This document shows, in pieces, positions 55,468 through 64,000 of a stretch of 64,000 bases of DNA. The position numbers and the translations under genes were made by a program. The notes beneath the pieces were generated by a model. That model was not told the DNA's origin. It did not search any database and saw only the letters and a program-made list of their open reading frames with translations. The DNA is from Caldalkalibacillus mannanilyticus JCM 10596 (lineage in GTDB: Bacteria > Bacillota > Bacilli > Caldalkalibacillales > JCM-10596), in NCBI RefSeq assembly GCF_000615945.1, contig NZ_BAMO01000016.1:23360-87359 (forward strand), in the 5' to 3' direction. The number at the start of each line of letters is the position of its first letter. The stretch's first letter is position 1.

Positions 55468-58400
55468 TTACGACTTTCCTGCTTGCTTGGCGAACGGGCT
55501 TCCCGGTACATAGAGTCCCATTTCACTTAAGATAAACTCGCTAAACATGGAGTTGGCCCAAGCAAACCAAGAGCGTGTAAACCTCTCAGGACGATCTGCA
55601 TCAAAGCCTTCGTGCATATAATAGGTCGATCCATGTGTTCGCTTAAACATCTCTACAATCCTGGCTTTCTCTTCCTTCGTTATCGCTGTCATGCCCTGAA
55701 TCGCTAAGGCAATGTGCCAAATATAATGATCAGGCGTGTGGGGACTGCCAATCCCTTCTGCTACTTCTCCTTCGTAGAAGTATGGGTTATGGCGACTTAA
55801 GATAAAGTTTCTTGTATTCCTATAGGTGGGGTCTGTTGCTTCGGCATAACCAAGGTATGGAATGGAAAGCAAGCTAGGGACATTGGCGTCATCCATCAGA
55901 TTTACGTTCCCTTGCCCATCCGTTTCATAGACATAGATTTCACCATACACAGGATGCTCCACCTTCGCGTAGGTTTCAATTCCTGCTTTGATCTCGGTGG
56001 CAAGCTGCTTCATTTTCTGCGCCAGCTCTTCCTCCTTCATCTCCTGCAACAGCTCCGTGGCATACTCTAAGGCAACCACAGCAAACATATTGGCTGGCAC
56101 AAGATAACCATAGAGGCAAGCATCGTCACTAGGACGAAAACCAGACCAAGTCATTCCTGTGTGAACAGAATAACCACCCTTTCCTCCTCGCAGAAGCGTA
56201 TCGGAAATCCGACAATCCTCACGTTCAAAGGAGTATGGAGAATGCTCTTCGTGGTTCTGTTCTACTCTCCATACCTCGTAGATCGTTTCTAGAACCTGTT
56301 TGAGCTTAGAGCTAAGAATCGTTGGATCCCCTGTTGCCTTCCAATACAAATAGGTTAGTTGAATGGGATAGCATAAGGAATCAACTTCGTACTTCCTCTC
56401 CCAGATCCAAGGGCCCATCTCTGTCCGATCCTGCTGATGCCCCTTCTGGTTGGCGCTTTGGTTAAAGGCATTGGCATAAGGGTCTAATAAGATATAGTTC
56501 CATTGGCGTTCGATCACCTGCTTTAACATCTTGGCGATCTCTGGGTCCTCACCGGCAACAATGAGATACGGGCGCACTTGAGCTGATGAATCCCGTAGCC
56601 ACATCGCTGGAATATCTCCTGTAATGACAAAGGTTCCTTCTTCATCTTGTTTTAACGTGGTCTGATAGGTGTTAAGAAAGCAATTTTCAAATAACTTCTG
56701 TAGCTCTTGATCCTCAGGATATGCTTTTCGTACCTGTTCAATGATGTTCTGTAATGAAGCAGGAATTTCCTGAGCTTCTACGTTCTGTTCTAGCCATAAA
56801 GACTTGATTTCCTTCGGTTCTACCGTTACTTCTACATGAGAATCTCCCATCTTGCTCCCCTTCTCCTCTATAATCGTGGAATCATAAATCGCTTGGCTTT
56901 CGTTCGTTTCTATCATCAGGATCTGAGCATGATCTGTCGGGTTAAACCATCTTAGAATCATGCCCTTGCCTTCAAGCGATGGCTTGCACGCTGTCAAGAC
57001 AAGCCCTTCACCAGACCATTGAAAGGCATTAGATACCTTAGGTTCTGTCCCCTGATGTTGCGCCACTTGAATCACCGTTGGCTGTAAGGCATAGTGGTAG
57101 GCGGTAAGATACGCTTGAGCAGATAGCACATCCCCTTTATGAGGGATGACCATAAATTCCGCTTGCTGCTTTCCTAAGCACTGGGCTTCAGGTGTTTCAA
57201 AGACTCCCCAATCTCCTAACTCCCCCACTGCTCGCAGGAGAGTGATAGCCATAGTCGATTGATCGATAATCTCATATTCATGCAGACCTTTGGTGGCAAT
57301 GGTTAACCCATACCGCCCATCGTCTACACTTACAAAGCGTTGCATATGGTGATCAAATACGGGATTCTTCCAGTGGCTTTCTGGTTCATTCGGGCGAGTC
57401 ACAATGTCAAAGATGCTGTCCGCATAATGCTCACTTCTTCCCTGTCCGACGGGGAATAGAGCGCGTAAACGGTGATCCTTCGCCGTATTGTCAATGGTCA
57501 CCTCGACCTTCAATCCCTTGGCCTTTTTTTCTAAGGTAAGGATCGTGGTTAGGGTTAGACTTACTTTTTCTTGGCCTCTTCCCGCCTTTCGTTCAGGATG
57601 CCAGACAAGCTGTTCTCTTTCTCTATGCAGTTCTGAGTCCGCTTGTTTGGGCACCAGAAAGGAAGCCGAAATTGCCACAGAAGCAAGGTAGCGATGATTC
57701 TCCAGCACTTCAATGGAAGCGCTCAGCGATTCTGTCGTTTCCCTTCCATCATCCCCCGATGCTTTGTACATATATTCGTTGCCAACATCTCCTGTATCTT
57801 CATACAAACCTAGATGTTGATACTCATGCCCTGATGCTTTATCCAGAATGGAATAACTGCCGTTTTCATGGATCGTAATCTGCATATGCTCGTTCTCCAG
57901 CTTCTTTTCCTCTTCATTCCATATAGGATGAGCGGCTTCAGCCAAAATGGGCTGTTCTGTAGGAACGAGATAACAGACTTCATAGCCCAGATGAATGCTG
58001 GACTCGAAGAAGAAGCTCAGCTCGATTTCTCTTGCATAATAAGGTCGACGAAAACCATCAGGAGGAAGCTCATAGCCGAACATGACCCCTAAATCCTTCA
58101 CAACAGCAGGAACTCGTGATTTGTCTGCGCGTTCAATATAGTAGCTAGGTAGGCGTACTGACTCTAATTTGGGCGGGATTTTCTTATACTCTAGTTCATC
58201 GAAATAGATTTTCTTGACAGCCACCTTTTCTCTCAGCACTTGAGAGGAGGCTTGCCCGCTTGTTTGAAAAATAACGAGTGGAATCGCATCGGGATGCTCA
58301 TGGCGGGTAGACATCCTTCTAGCCAGCTCACGAGCCTGCTCCTCCACATATCTCGCTGCTCCCTTCTCCACCTTTTCAAAGCGTGTCACCATTTCACGGT

Positions 58401-59484
58401 GAACCTCATCCACACTACAACCACAAATACTGTCGTGGGGGTGATTCTGCATTAACATCTTCCAATAGAATTGACTAAAATCTCGATGCAGCTCTCGGTC
58501 CTGAACCAATAATCCTAGTGGCTCCATTACTCTCTCCAGCAGGGTTTGGCAACGATCGTTCGCCTGCTTGAGATAGATTCGTGCCGAAGCGGTGTTGACG
58601 AGGGTGGACCAGCCATCTGTCTTCTGATTGCGCAGCTCTCCACGGATGGTTTGCAGGTCGGCAGGAAGCTCTTTCTTGAGTTCTTCAATGTATTCCTGGA
58701 AGCTGGAATGCTTAAACTGCACATGGGGAAAGAGCTGATTCGCCTGTTTAATGGCTTGCGTGATGTTCTTTTGCAAAGGCTGGTGGTCACAGCCATTCAT
58801 AAACAAGAGCTTGGAGGTGGAAGCGAATCTCTCTACATCCGCCAGCTTTTTCTCCCAATAGGTCTGTGCCTCTTGTTCGTCCTCTGGTATCTCATTGCCG
58901 TTAGAGTACCAGTTCGCAAATAAAATCCCTAAGACCTTAGAGCCATCTGGCGCTTCCCAGAGCATTTCGGAATAAGGGGAGGCATATTTCTCGCTATGAT
59001 GGACTTGGTTATTAAAGCCTGTAGGCGTTACTCCCCTGCCAAAAGCAGCTACATTGATCTTCGCTTGCTTCAATAGCTGAGGAGCTTGCCCGTAGATACC
59101 AAATGTATCTGGAAAATACCCCAGCACTCCCTCTTGACCTCTTCTTTTTGTTTCCTGTAAGCCGTACAAGAGGTTCCTGACATTGGCTTCCGCACTTGTT
59201 AGAAAAGCATCCTGTAGAATATACCAGGGTCCTATGATCAGCCTTCCTTGTTGCAGATAGGAGTTGATTTCTTCCTCCTTCTCTGGTCGCACGGCTAGAT
59301 AGTCCTCCACCATGATCGTTTGACCATCTAGATGAAAGCTATGAAAATCTGGATCATTCGCTAGCTTTTCTAGCAAATCATCGAATAAGGCGACTAAGTA
59401 ATAACGGTGTTCTTCCAGTGACATATACCATTCTCTGTCCCAGTGAGAGTGAGAAATAATATGGGCGGTTTTCTCTCTTTTCAT
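55468..59484 (-). CDS. GH38-GH125 alpha-mannosidase fusion
   Basis: 1338 residues in one frame, ATG 59484 overlapping the kinase stop as ATGA (AAGAGG site). Residues about 1-880 form a GH38 alpha-mannosidase: HIISHSHWDREWYMS (zinc His/Asp), YFPDTFGIYGQAPQLL (nucleophile Asp), NGCDHQP and HDSICGCSVDEVHREM. Residues about 905-1338 form a GH125 exo-alpha-1,6-mannosidase: TGDIPAMWLRDSSAQVRPYL, TGMTWSGFRPSDDACLYGYLVPAN (acid Asp region) and RFTRSWFAWANSMFSEFI. No signal peptide is present, so it acts on imported oligomannose. GH38 of this type often takes alpha-1,3 branches and GH125 takes alpha-1,6, so one chain may remove both arms of the mannose tree. In S. pneumoniae the two activities are separate neighbouring genes. 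Confidence 0.93.
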   Translation of the reverse strand: MKREKTAHIISHSHWDREWYMSLEEHRYYLVALFDDLLEKLANDPDFHSFHLDGQTIMVEDYLAVRPEKEEEINSYLQQGRLIIGPWYILQDAFLTSAEANVRNLLYGLQETKRRGQEGVLGYFPDTFGIYGQAPQLLKQAKINVAAFGRGVTPTGFNNQVHHSEKYASPYSEMLWEAPDGSKVLGILFANWYSNGNEIPEDEQEAQTYWEKKLADVERFASTSKLLFMNGCDHQPLQKNITQAIKQANQLFPHVQFKHSSFQEYIEELKKELPADLQTIRGELRNQKTDGWSTLVNTASARIYLKQANDRCQTLLERVMEPLGLLVQDRELHRDFSQFYWKMLMQNHPHDSICGCSVDEVHREMVTRFEKVEKGAARYVEEQARELARRMSTRHEHPDAIPLVIFQTSGQASSQVLREKVAVKKIYFDELEYKKIPPKLESVRLPSYYIERADKSRVPAVVKDLGVMFGYELPPDGFRRPYYAREIELSFFFESSIHLGYEVCYLVPTEQPILAEAAHPIWNEEEKKLENEHMQITIHENGSYSILDKASGHEYQHLGLYEDTGDVGNEYMYKASGDDGRETTESLSASIEVLENHRYLASVAISASFLVPKQADSELHREREQLVWHPERKAGRGQEKVSLTLTTILTLEKKAKGLKVEVTIDNTAKDHRLRALFPVGQGRSEHYADSIFDIVTRPNEPESHWKNPVFDHHMQRFVSVDDGRYGLTIATKGLHEYEIIDQSTMAITLLRAVGELGDWGVFETPEAQCLGKQQAEFMVIPHKGDVLSAQAYLTAYHYALQPTVIQVAQHQGTEPKVSNAFQWSGEGLVLTACKPSLEGKGMILRWFNPTDHAQILMIETNESQAIYDSTIIEEKGSKMGDSHVEVTVEPKEIKSLWLEQNVEAQEIPASLQNIIEQVRKAYPEDQELQKLFENCFLNTYQTTLKQDEEGTFVITGDIPAMWLRDSSAQVRPYLIVAGEDPEIAKMLKQVIERQWNYILLDPYANAFNQSANQKGHQQDRTEMGPWIWERKYEVDSLCYPIQLTYLYWKATGDPTILSSKLKQVLETIYEVWRVEQNHEEHSPYSFEREDCRISDTLLRGGKGGYSVHTGMTWSGFRPSDDACLYGYLVPANMFAVVALEYATELLQEMKEEELAQKMKQLATEIKAGIETYAKVEHPVYGEIYVYETDGQGNVNLMDDANVPSLLSIPYLGYAEATDPTYRNTRNFILSRHNPYFYEGEVAEGIGSPHTPDHYIWHIALAIQGMTAITKEEKARIVEMFKRTHGSTYYMHEGFDADRPERFTRSWFAWANSMFSEFILSEMGLYVPGSPFAKQAGKS

Positions 59485-60389
59485 CTTGCACCTCTTTTCC
59501 CGTATTTTTCGAACCAGACATAAGCCGCTCCATATAGTTGGGCTTGGTCACGGTGATAGCATAAAGCAACGGAAGGACGGATTCGGGCAAAAGGCTTTGC
59601 CTCATATAGCTTCGTTAATTGAGTGTCCAGCTCAGCCATAAAAGAAGGCTGTCTGGTAATCCCTCCTCCAATAAAGATCTTTTCAGGGTCGACGATGTAT
59701 TGAATATTGAAAATCCCCACCGCTAAGGTATGAAAGAACGTATCAAGCGATTTTCTAGCCGCAGCATGACCTTGGCTCGCCTGCTGAAAAACCAACTGCC
59801 CCGTCCATGCCTCATAGAAAGGAGCTTCCTCCTGCAAGCGTCTGGTCAGAGCAGAGGATGAGCCTCCCTCACTCCAGGTCATATAGCTGCCGCTGGTTAG
59901 ATCACTGGCGAGGATGGCATAGCCAAAATCTCCGCCGTGCAGATGCACCCCTTTATATAATTTTTGATCAATGACAAGAGCTCCACCAATACCGGTTCCA
60001 CAGACGATGCAAGCATACGTCCCCACCTGCTGCGCGGCGCCATTCCACATCTCCGCTAAAGCAGCGCAATTGGCGTCATTCTCAATACTCGCAGGGAGGT
60101 GAAACTCTTTTTCTATCTCCAGCATTAGATTCTGTTCATGAATAAACGGAGCCGAGCTGCACCCCAAGATGTCTCCAGCGTCTGTCACACTTCCTGGACT
60201 GCTGAGTGCAATTCCCTGAATCTCATATTGCTTTCTCTGTTGCTCATAATACGCTCTTACTGAATCCATAAATTCCTGACAAGAATGAGCGGTTTCCTGC
60301 TCTTTCCTTTCCATCAGCTGCCCCTGAGAGGAAACCACTGCTAGCTTGGTAAACGTTCCACCAATATCAATGGCTACTATATAGTTCAT
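59481..60389 (-). CDS. ROK-family sugar kinase
   Basis: 302 residues from ATG 60389, four bases after the GH1 stop (an earlier in-frame start lies within GH1). ATP-binding motif YIVAIDIGGTFTKLAVV, second phosphate loop VCGTGIGGALVID and ENDANCAALAEMWNGAA with the catalytic Asp region. The cysteine zinc motif typical of ROK glucokinases and regulators is missing, and there is no N-terminal HTH. It is therefore a kinase of the zinc-less branch. In this operon it should phosphorylate a released sugar (mannose or GlcNAc); the substrate cannot be read from sequence. Confidence 0.88.
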   Translation of the reverse strand: MNYIVAIDIGGTFTKLAVVSSQGQLMERKEQETAHSCQEFMDSVRAYYEQQRKQYEIQGIALSSPGSVTDAGDILGCSSAPFIHEQNLMLEIEKEFHLPASIENDANCAALAEMWNGAAQQVGTYACIVCGTGIGGALVIDQKLYKGVHLHGGDFGYAILASDLTSGSYMTWSEGGSSSALTRRLQEEAPFYEAWTGQLVFQQASQGHAAARKSLDTFFHTLAVGIFNIQYIVDPEKIFIGGGITRQPSFMAELDTQLTKLYEAKPFARIRPSVALCYHRDQAQLYGAAYVWFEKYGKRGAR

Positions 60390-60393
60390 CACA

Positions 60394-61770
60394 TCACCAT
60401 TCTTTAGGAAGCTGATTGGAGGTTGCCAGTTCCCGGAACCAGCGCGCACTTTTCTTCCTGTGTCGTGTCCCTGTATCTAACTCTAATCTCAATAATCCAT
60501 ATCGATTCTTATATTCATTTAACCAAGACCAATTATCTAAAAAGGTCCAGACATGATAACCAAAGCAATTCGAGCCTTCTTCTATCGCCTGATGCAGCCA
60601 AGTCAGATGATCCTCCATAAACTCAATCCGATAATCATCCTGCACCTCTCCCTGTGCTGATAAAACGCTCCTCCCCTTCTACACCCATTCCATTTTCGGC
60701 AACATACCAAGGAATATTGCCATAATGATCACGCAGATCAAGGGCAAGATCGTACAAGCCTTTCTCATAGATCTCCCAGCCACGATGGGGATTCATTTTC
60801 GCCTTAGGCCAGTGATAGGGCTGAAAATAATGATCCAATACCTTAGCTGAGGAGGATGCCGGTTCTCCTGCCTGCACTCTTCTTGGCTGATAGTAATTCA
60901 CACCTAGAAAATCAACCGTGTGCTCTTTGATCTCCTGTAGATCCTCCTGCAAGCAGCTCACCTTGATCTGTTCATCCTGCATAAACTGCATGAGCTTCGC
61001 AGGAAACTGTCCTTGAACAACAGGATCGAGAAAGCTTCGATTATAAAACAGATCCGCCCAAGCTGCCGCTTCCTGATCCTCTGGCAGATCGCTTCGAGGA
61101 TAGGTCGGGGATAGATTAAGAATTATCCCAATCTCTCCTGAGGCTTCGATTGTCTAAACGCTCTTACAGTAAGCGCATGCGCCAGCACTGTATGGAAGCC
61201 AGCCTGAAACGCCCGTTGCAGATCATAGACCGCAGGGAGGTGCTGATCATGCAGATACCCCATCTCGATGGGCACAATAGGTTCATTAAACGTGACCCAC
61301 TGCTCTACAATGTCCCCGAAGCACTCAAAAGCGGTTTGTGCATATTGAACAAATTCCTCTACCACTTCTCGATTCTCCCAGCCTCCTTTTCGGTACAGTC
61401 GATAGGGCATATCGAAATGGTACAGGTTCATGATGGGCTTGATCCCGTTTTCTCGTAACCGCTCTAACACATCCCGATAAAACAGAACAGCATCTCTATT
61501 CACGTGCTCCCCATCAGGCAGTAATCTAGACCATGAAATCGAGGTTCGAAAGGAATTAAAGCCCAGCTCTTTCATCGCTGCAATGTCAGCTTTATAATGT
61601 CGATAAAAATTAGAAACCTCCGCTGGACCCAGCCTTTGATAAAATTTATCTGGCTCAACTTCAAACCAGTAATCCCATACTGTTTTACCCCTTCCCTCTC
61701 TTCCTCCTTCTAATTGAGGTCCTGAGGCGGCTGCTCCCCATAAAAAATGATCTGGAAATGTTCTCTTCAT
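60394..61770 (-). pseudogene. GH1 beta-glycosidase, two compensating frameshifts
   Basis: 458 residues if read through, the normal GH1 length. The start is ATG 61770. Motifs: FLWGAAASGPQLEGG, acid/base Glu163 in WVTFNEP and nucleophile Glu in WYVAENGMG. The frame is broken at about 61122 (one G missing in TTGGG) and about 60652 (one extra G in ACAGGG), so the overall length stays a multiple of three. No signal peptide, so it is cytoplasmic. In this pathway it could cleave the beta-linked mannose from GlcNAc left after alpha-mannose removal, although GH1 is more often a beta-glucosidase or phospho-beta-glucosidase. Confidence 0.83.
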
Positions 61771-61789
61771 GTCGGTTCTCCCAACCTTT

Positions 61790-61804
61790 CGTAATCGCTT
61801 ACAT
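61790..61804 (-). promoter_or_regulatory. CcpA-type cre site upstream of the GH1 gene
   Basis: On the minus strand ATGTAAGCGATTACG fits WTGNAANCGNWNNCW at all but the last position. It lies 20-35 bases before the GH1 start, a road-block position. Catabolite repression of the glycosidase operon is inferred. Confidence 0.55.
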
Positions 61805-61830
61805 CTTTCTTACATTTATCATATAGAGAA

Positions 61831-61862
61831 AAAAAAGAACTTGGAATACGTTCCATCCAAGT
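61831..61862 (-). terminator. Terminator of the GH85 gene
   Basis: On the minus strand ACTTGGA / TCCAAGT (plus 61856-61862 and 61839-61845) is followed by TCTTTTTTTTC, 35 bases after the stop. It separates the GH85 transcript from the GH1-led operon. Confidence 0.7.
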
Positions 61863-61897
61863 CCTTTAATAAGCACATGAAAACTTTAAAAATAACA

Positions 61898-64000
61898 TTA
61901 AAAACCGTATACCTCAAACTCATAAATCCTTGTCGCCTGATCTCCTCCTTGGGTAGGCTGTTGAACGGCTAAGCGGACATACCGAGCCTCCGTTAAAGCA
62001 ATGGTATGTTCACTGATGGCACTAGTATTTTGCGTTGTCATCACCTTTTCTTCCCAGACCTCTCCATCCCTGCTCACTTCAATGGTGTAGGCTCTGGTAT
62101 TAAAGGCAGGGGATTCTCCACCCGCTTCAGCATGCTTAATGACAAATTGAGAAAGACGATACACCTCCCCTAAATCAATCATCAGCCAGCTATTTGCACC
62201 AATAGCGCACCACTTGCTATTATCCGTGACCTTGCCATCCACTGCATATCGAGGCGCTTCGCTTGGAGCACATTGCCCACTTGCTGTCGCTGTTTTGTTC
62301 AGAGCCACATTGGAAATCTGGCTGGCATCCTCAGAAATGGTGATGTAGCCTTCACGAATCAGAACATCCTCTCCCTCACTGTTTCTGGCAATGAGCTTGA
62401 CCGTATAAACCCCTTCCTCTTCGTAGGTCACAATAGGGTTTTGTGCTGTACTCGAAGCAGGTGTAGCTCCTTCAAAGGACCACTCCACAGCCTCTGTCAC
62501 CTCTGAAGATTGGTTAAAAAATTGGATTTCCTCTCCAGGGGCAGCAATAGACTTACTGACACCAAAATCAGCCTTTGGTGTTGGGTAGGCTGGCCATTCG
62601 AAGGTGATCGTTTGCCCTTTCTTGCTGCGTTCAAAATGCTGATTCACTGTGTAGACCTCTAATGTGGTTCTCTTCTCCTTCTGTACTCTTCGGAGTTCAT
62701 CAATAAAATAGACTTGATTTGGTACAGCTCCAAGGAACTCCTTCTTGCCACCACCTAACTGGCGGTAAATTTCAAAATGCTGAATCTGTTGCTCTTCTGC
62801 ATCCCACTGAAGAGCGATATCGGCATACAAACCATCCCTTACACTAATGTCAGTGATGCGTAAGTTTTTAGGCTGGATTGGACGTTCCTTGTCCTCATGC
62901 TTATTCGTCACCTTTATTTCTCCAATGTTGAGCTTATAGTCCTCGACCTTCTTATTGGATTCCACATACACAGACAGAGTCGCGATTTGTTTTCCCTGAT
63001 GCTTTTTTAATTTAATACGCTCTGTTGTCCACCCATTCTTGCTTTTTTTCTTCAGATCAAAGAACTCAAATTTGTTGGGGTTTTCCAGAAAGCTGACACC
63101 GACCTTCACACTTGGTTGGTCGCTTGCCGCTTTGTAGGTCACAAACAACTCCGTATCCTTATCGATGGGAAGATTGGTTTTATACAGCTTTACATGAGTC
63201 GCGTTCTCTTTGTTCAGATCTCCTGTGATCTGGAGAGAGCTTCCCCCATAATATGCCTCATTCCAATCAAACTGTACCTTAAGCGCTTCTCCCTTACTCT
63301 CCGTTAACCAACGCCATGTGGGTAAGATGTCCTGCAAGCTGCGATTGTTCCATGATTGGTTGGATGCTGTGACTCCATCTATATTGAAAAATGTTCCGCT
63401 TCCCGTATTAAAGTGAGTAATAAATGGAAGCTGGTTAATAACCGTGGTTTCTGTAAAATAATGAGCCATTCCTTTCCACTGATCAGGGTTTGTCCCCGTT
63501 TGGCTTGGGTTGCCTGCTTTTCCTACCCAGAAGTGTTGCTCACGTTCATAGAAGTCCTGCATATTCTCTGTCGTTTTGAAAGCCCAATCCGGTCGATAGA
63601 TGCCTAAGGATGTATACGGGGCTGATCCTTGAGGGAAAAGATGGTGCCAGGCTACATACGTATCCTTCCCTTTCGCTTCTACGTCGATTCCAGCAAATAA
63701 ATCATAGGGATTACGTCCAATTTCTAGCGCTTTATCATGGGATCTCTTCTGGCTACTGTTCCACCACCAGAAGTTCAAAAACATACTATCTGAAACCCTT
63801 GTATCTCCATCCTGGATGAACATCTTATTCTGATCGGTTAAGTAGTTTTGCCAGCTTATGCGCCCATTGGTAATCATCGAGTCATACCACATAATATGCA
63901 TATTCTCAGGCTTGTTTTCCTGTAAGTAAATGAGGAAGGCTTGCATTTTCTTGCTGTCTCAGGAGTTCCGCCCTCTGTTTCTTGATTGATAAACCAGCCG
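61898..64000 (-). pseudogene. Secreted GH85 endo-beta-N-acetylglucosaminidase (5' end outside window, one frameshift)
   Basis: Cleaves the chitobiose core of N-glycans. At the right edge, in another frame, the minus strand reads GWFINQETEGG, the GH85 active-site segment (Asn and catalytic Glu of INQET, as in Arthrobacter Endo-A). One A is missing near 63948, after which the frame 63946-61898 continues with MQAFLIYLQENKPENMHIMWYDSM and the rest of the barrel. Then follow a beta-sandwich (about 220-365 of that frame), a fibronectin-like part (about 365-455), a PKD-like domain (about 460-540, WSFEGATPASS) and a C-terminal CBM32/F5-8C domain (about 548-682, ALNKTATASGQ...EVYGF). The C-terminal modules indicate secretion and binding to glycans. 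Confidence 0.87.

Noticed and set aside
55454..55526. Longer N-terminus of the second GH38
   Set aside because: The upstream in-frame start lies inside the GH38-GH125 coding end, while ATG 55454 has an AGGAGGG site and begins the conserved sequence.
1..64000. Mobile elements, prophage, CRISPR arrays, tRNA or rRNA genes
   Set aside because: No transposase, integrase, regular repeat-spacer pattern or recognisable tRNA/rRNA sequence was seen on either strand.

Overview
The window looks like chromosomal DNA of a low-GC, Gram-positive, probably spore-forming member of the Bacillales. The evidence is GGAGG-type ribosome sites with GTG/TTG starts, many lipobox signal peptides, BlaI/BlaR1, a BglG-type antiterminator with its RNA target, a YesM/YesN-like two-component pair, YrrT/MccA/MccB, YezD and a Cse60-like protein. 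I cannot fix the genus. No rRNA, tRNA, CRISPR array, transposase or prophage gene was seen.

Layout. 1-2.1 kb: small lipoproteins and membrane peptides. 2.1-9.3 kb: a mec-like beta-lactam resistance region with a class D beta-lactamase (frameshifted), BlaI, a BlaR1-type sensor protease, a class B PBP and a MecA/PbpC-like low-affinity PBP. BlaI-type operators sit at all three promoters. 9.8-16.5 kb: a complete sucrose phosphotransferase operon (HPr, EI, EIIA, antiterminator, sucrose EIIBC, sucrose-6-P hydrolase) with two antiterminator-type leaders. 16.5-21.7 kb: a WYL regulator, a TetR-controlled reductase/aldehyde dehydrogenase pair with twin operators, and a 3-methyladenine glycosylase. 21.8-27 kb: two stalk-domain exported proteins, peptidase T, a D,D-carboxypeptidase-like protein and a duplicated Cse60-like protein. 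27-36.8 kb: sulfur and molybdate genes, namely a sulfate ABC operon with a structured leader, YezD, an Fe-S-type Rrf2 regulator, YrrT, MccA, MccB and ModA/ModB. 37-38.4 kb: tandem membrane/HTH/zinc-ribbon paralogs. 38.4-45 kb: a sugar-binding lipoprotein with a chemoreceptor, then an aldehyde dehydrogenase with a sigma-54 promoter and its divergent AcoR-like activator. 45-49 kb: an AT-rich lipoprotein plus NlpC/P60-like pair, followed by about 1.1 kb of decayed DNA that keeps a regulated promoter.

48.9-64 kb is an N-glycan degradation locus. It encodes a secreted GH85 endo-beta-N-acetylglucosaminidase with PKD and CBM32-like domains (its 5' end lies outside the window), a GH1 glycosidase, a ROK sugar kinase, a GH38-GH125 alpha-mannosidase fusion, a second GH38 alpha-mannosidase, and a histidine kinase/AraC-type response regulator. 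The inferred pathway is release of high-mannose glycans outside the cell, uptake by a transporter outside the window, trimming of alpha-mannose, cleavage of the beta-linked core, and phosphorylation.

At least ten genes carry single-base frameshifts, several in short homopolymers (A, T and G runs). The proteins are otherwise intact, so sequencing or assembly indels are at least as likely as true pseudogenes. Read depth and raw reads should be checked before any of these genes is called dead.
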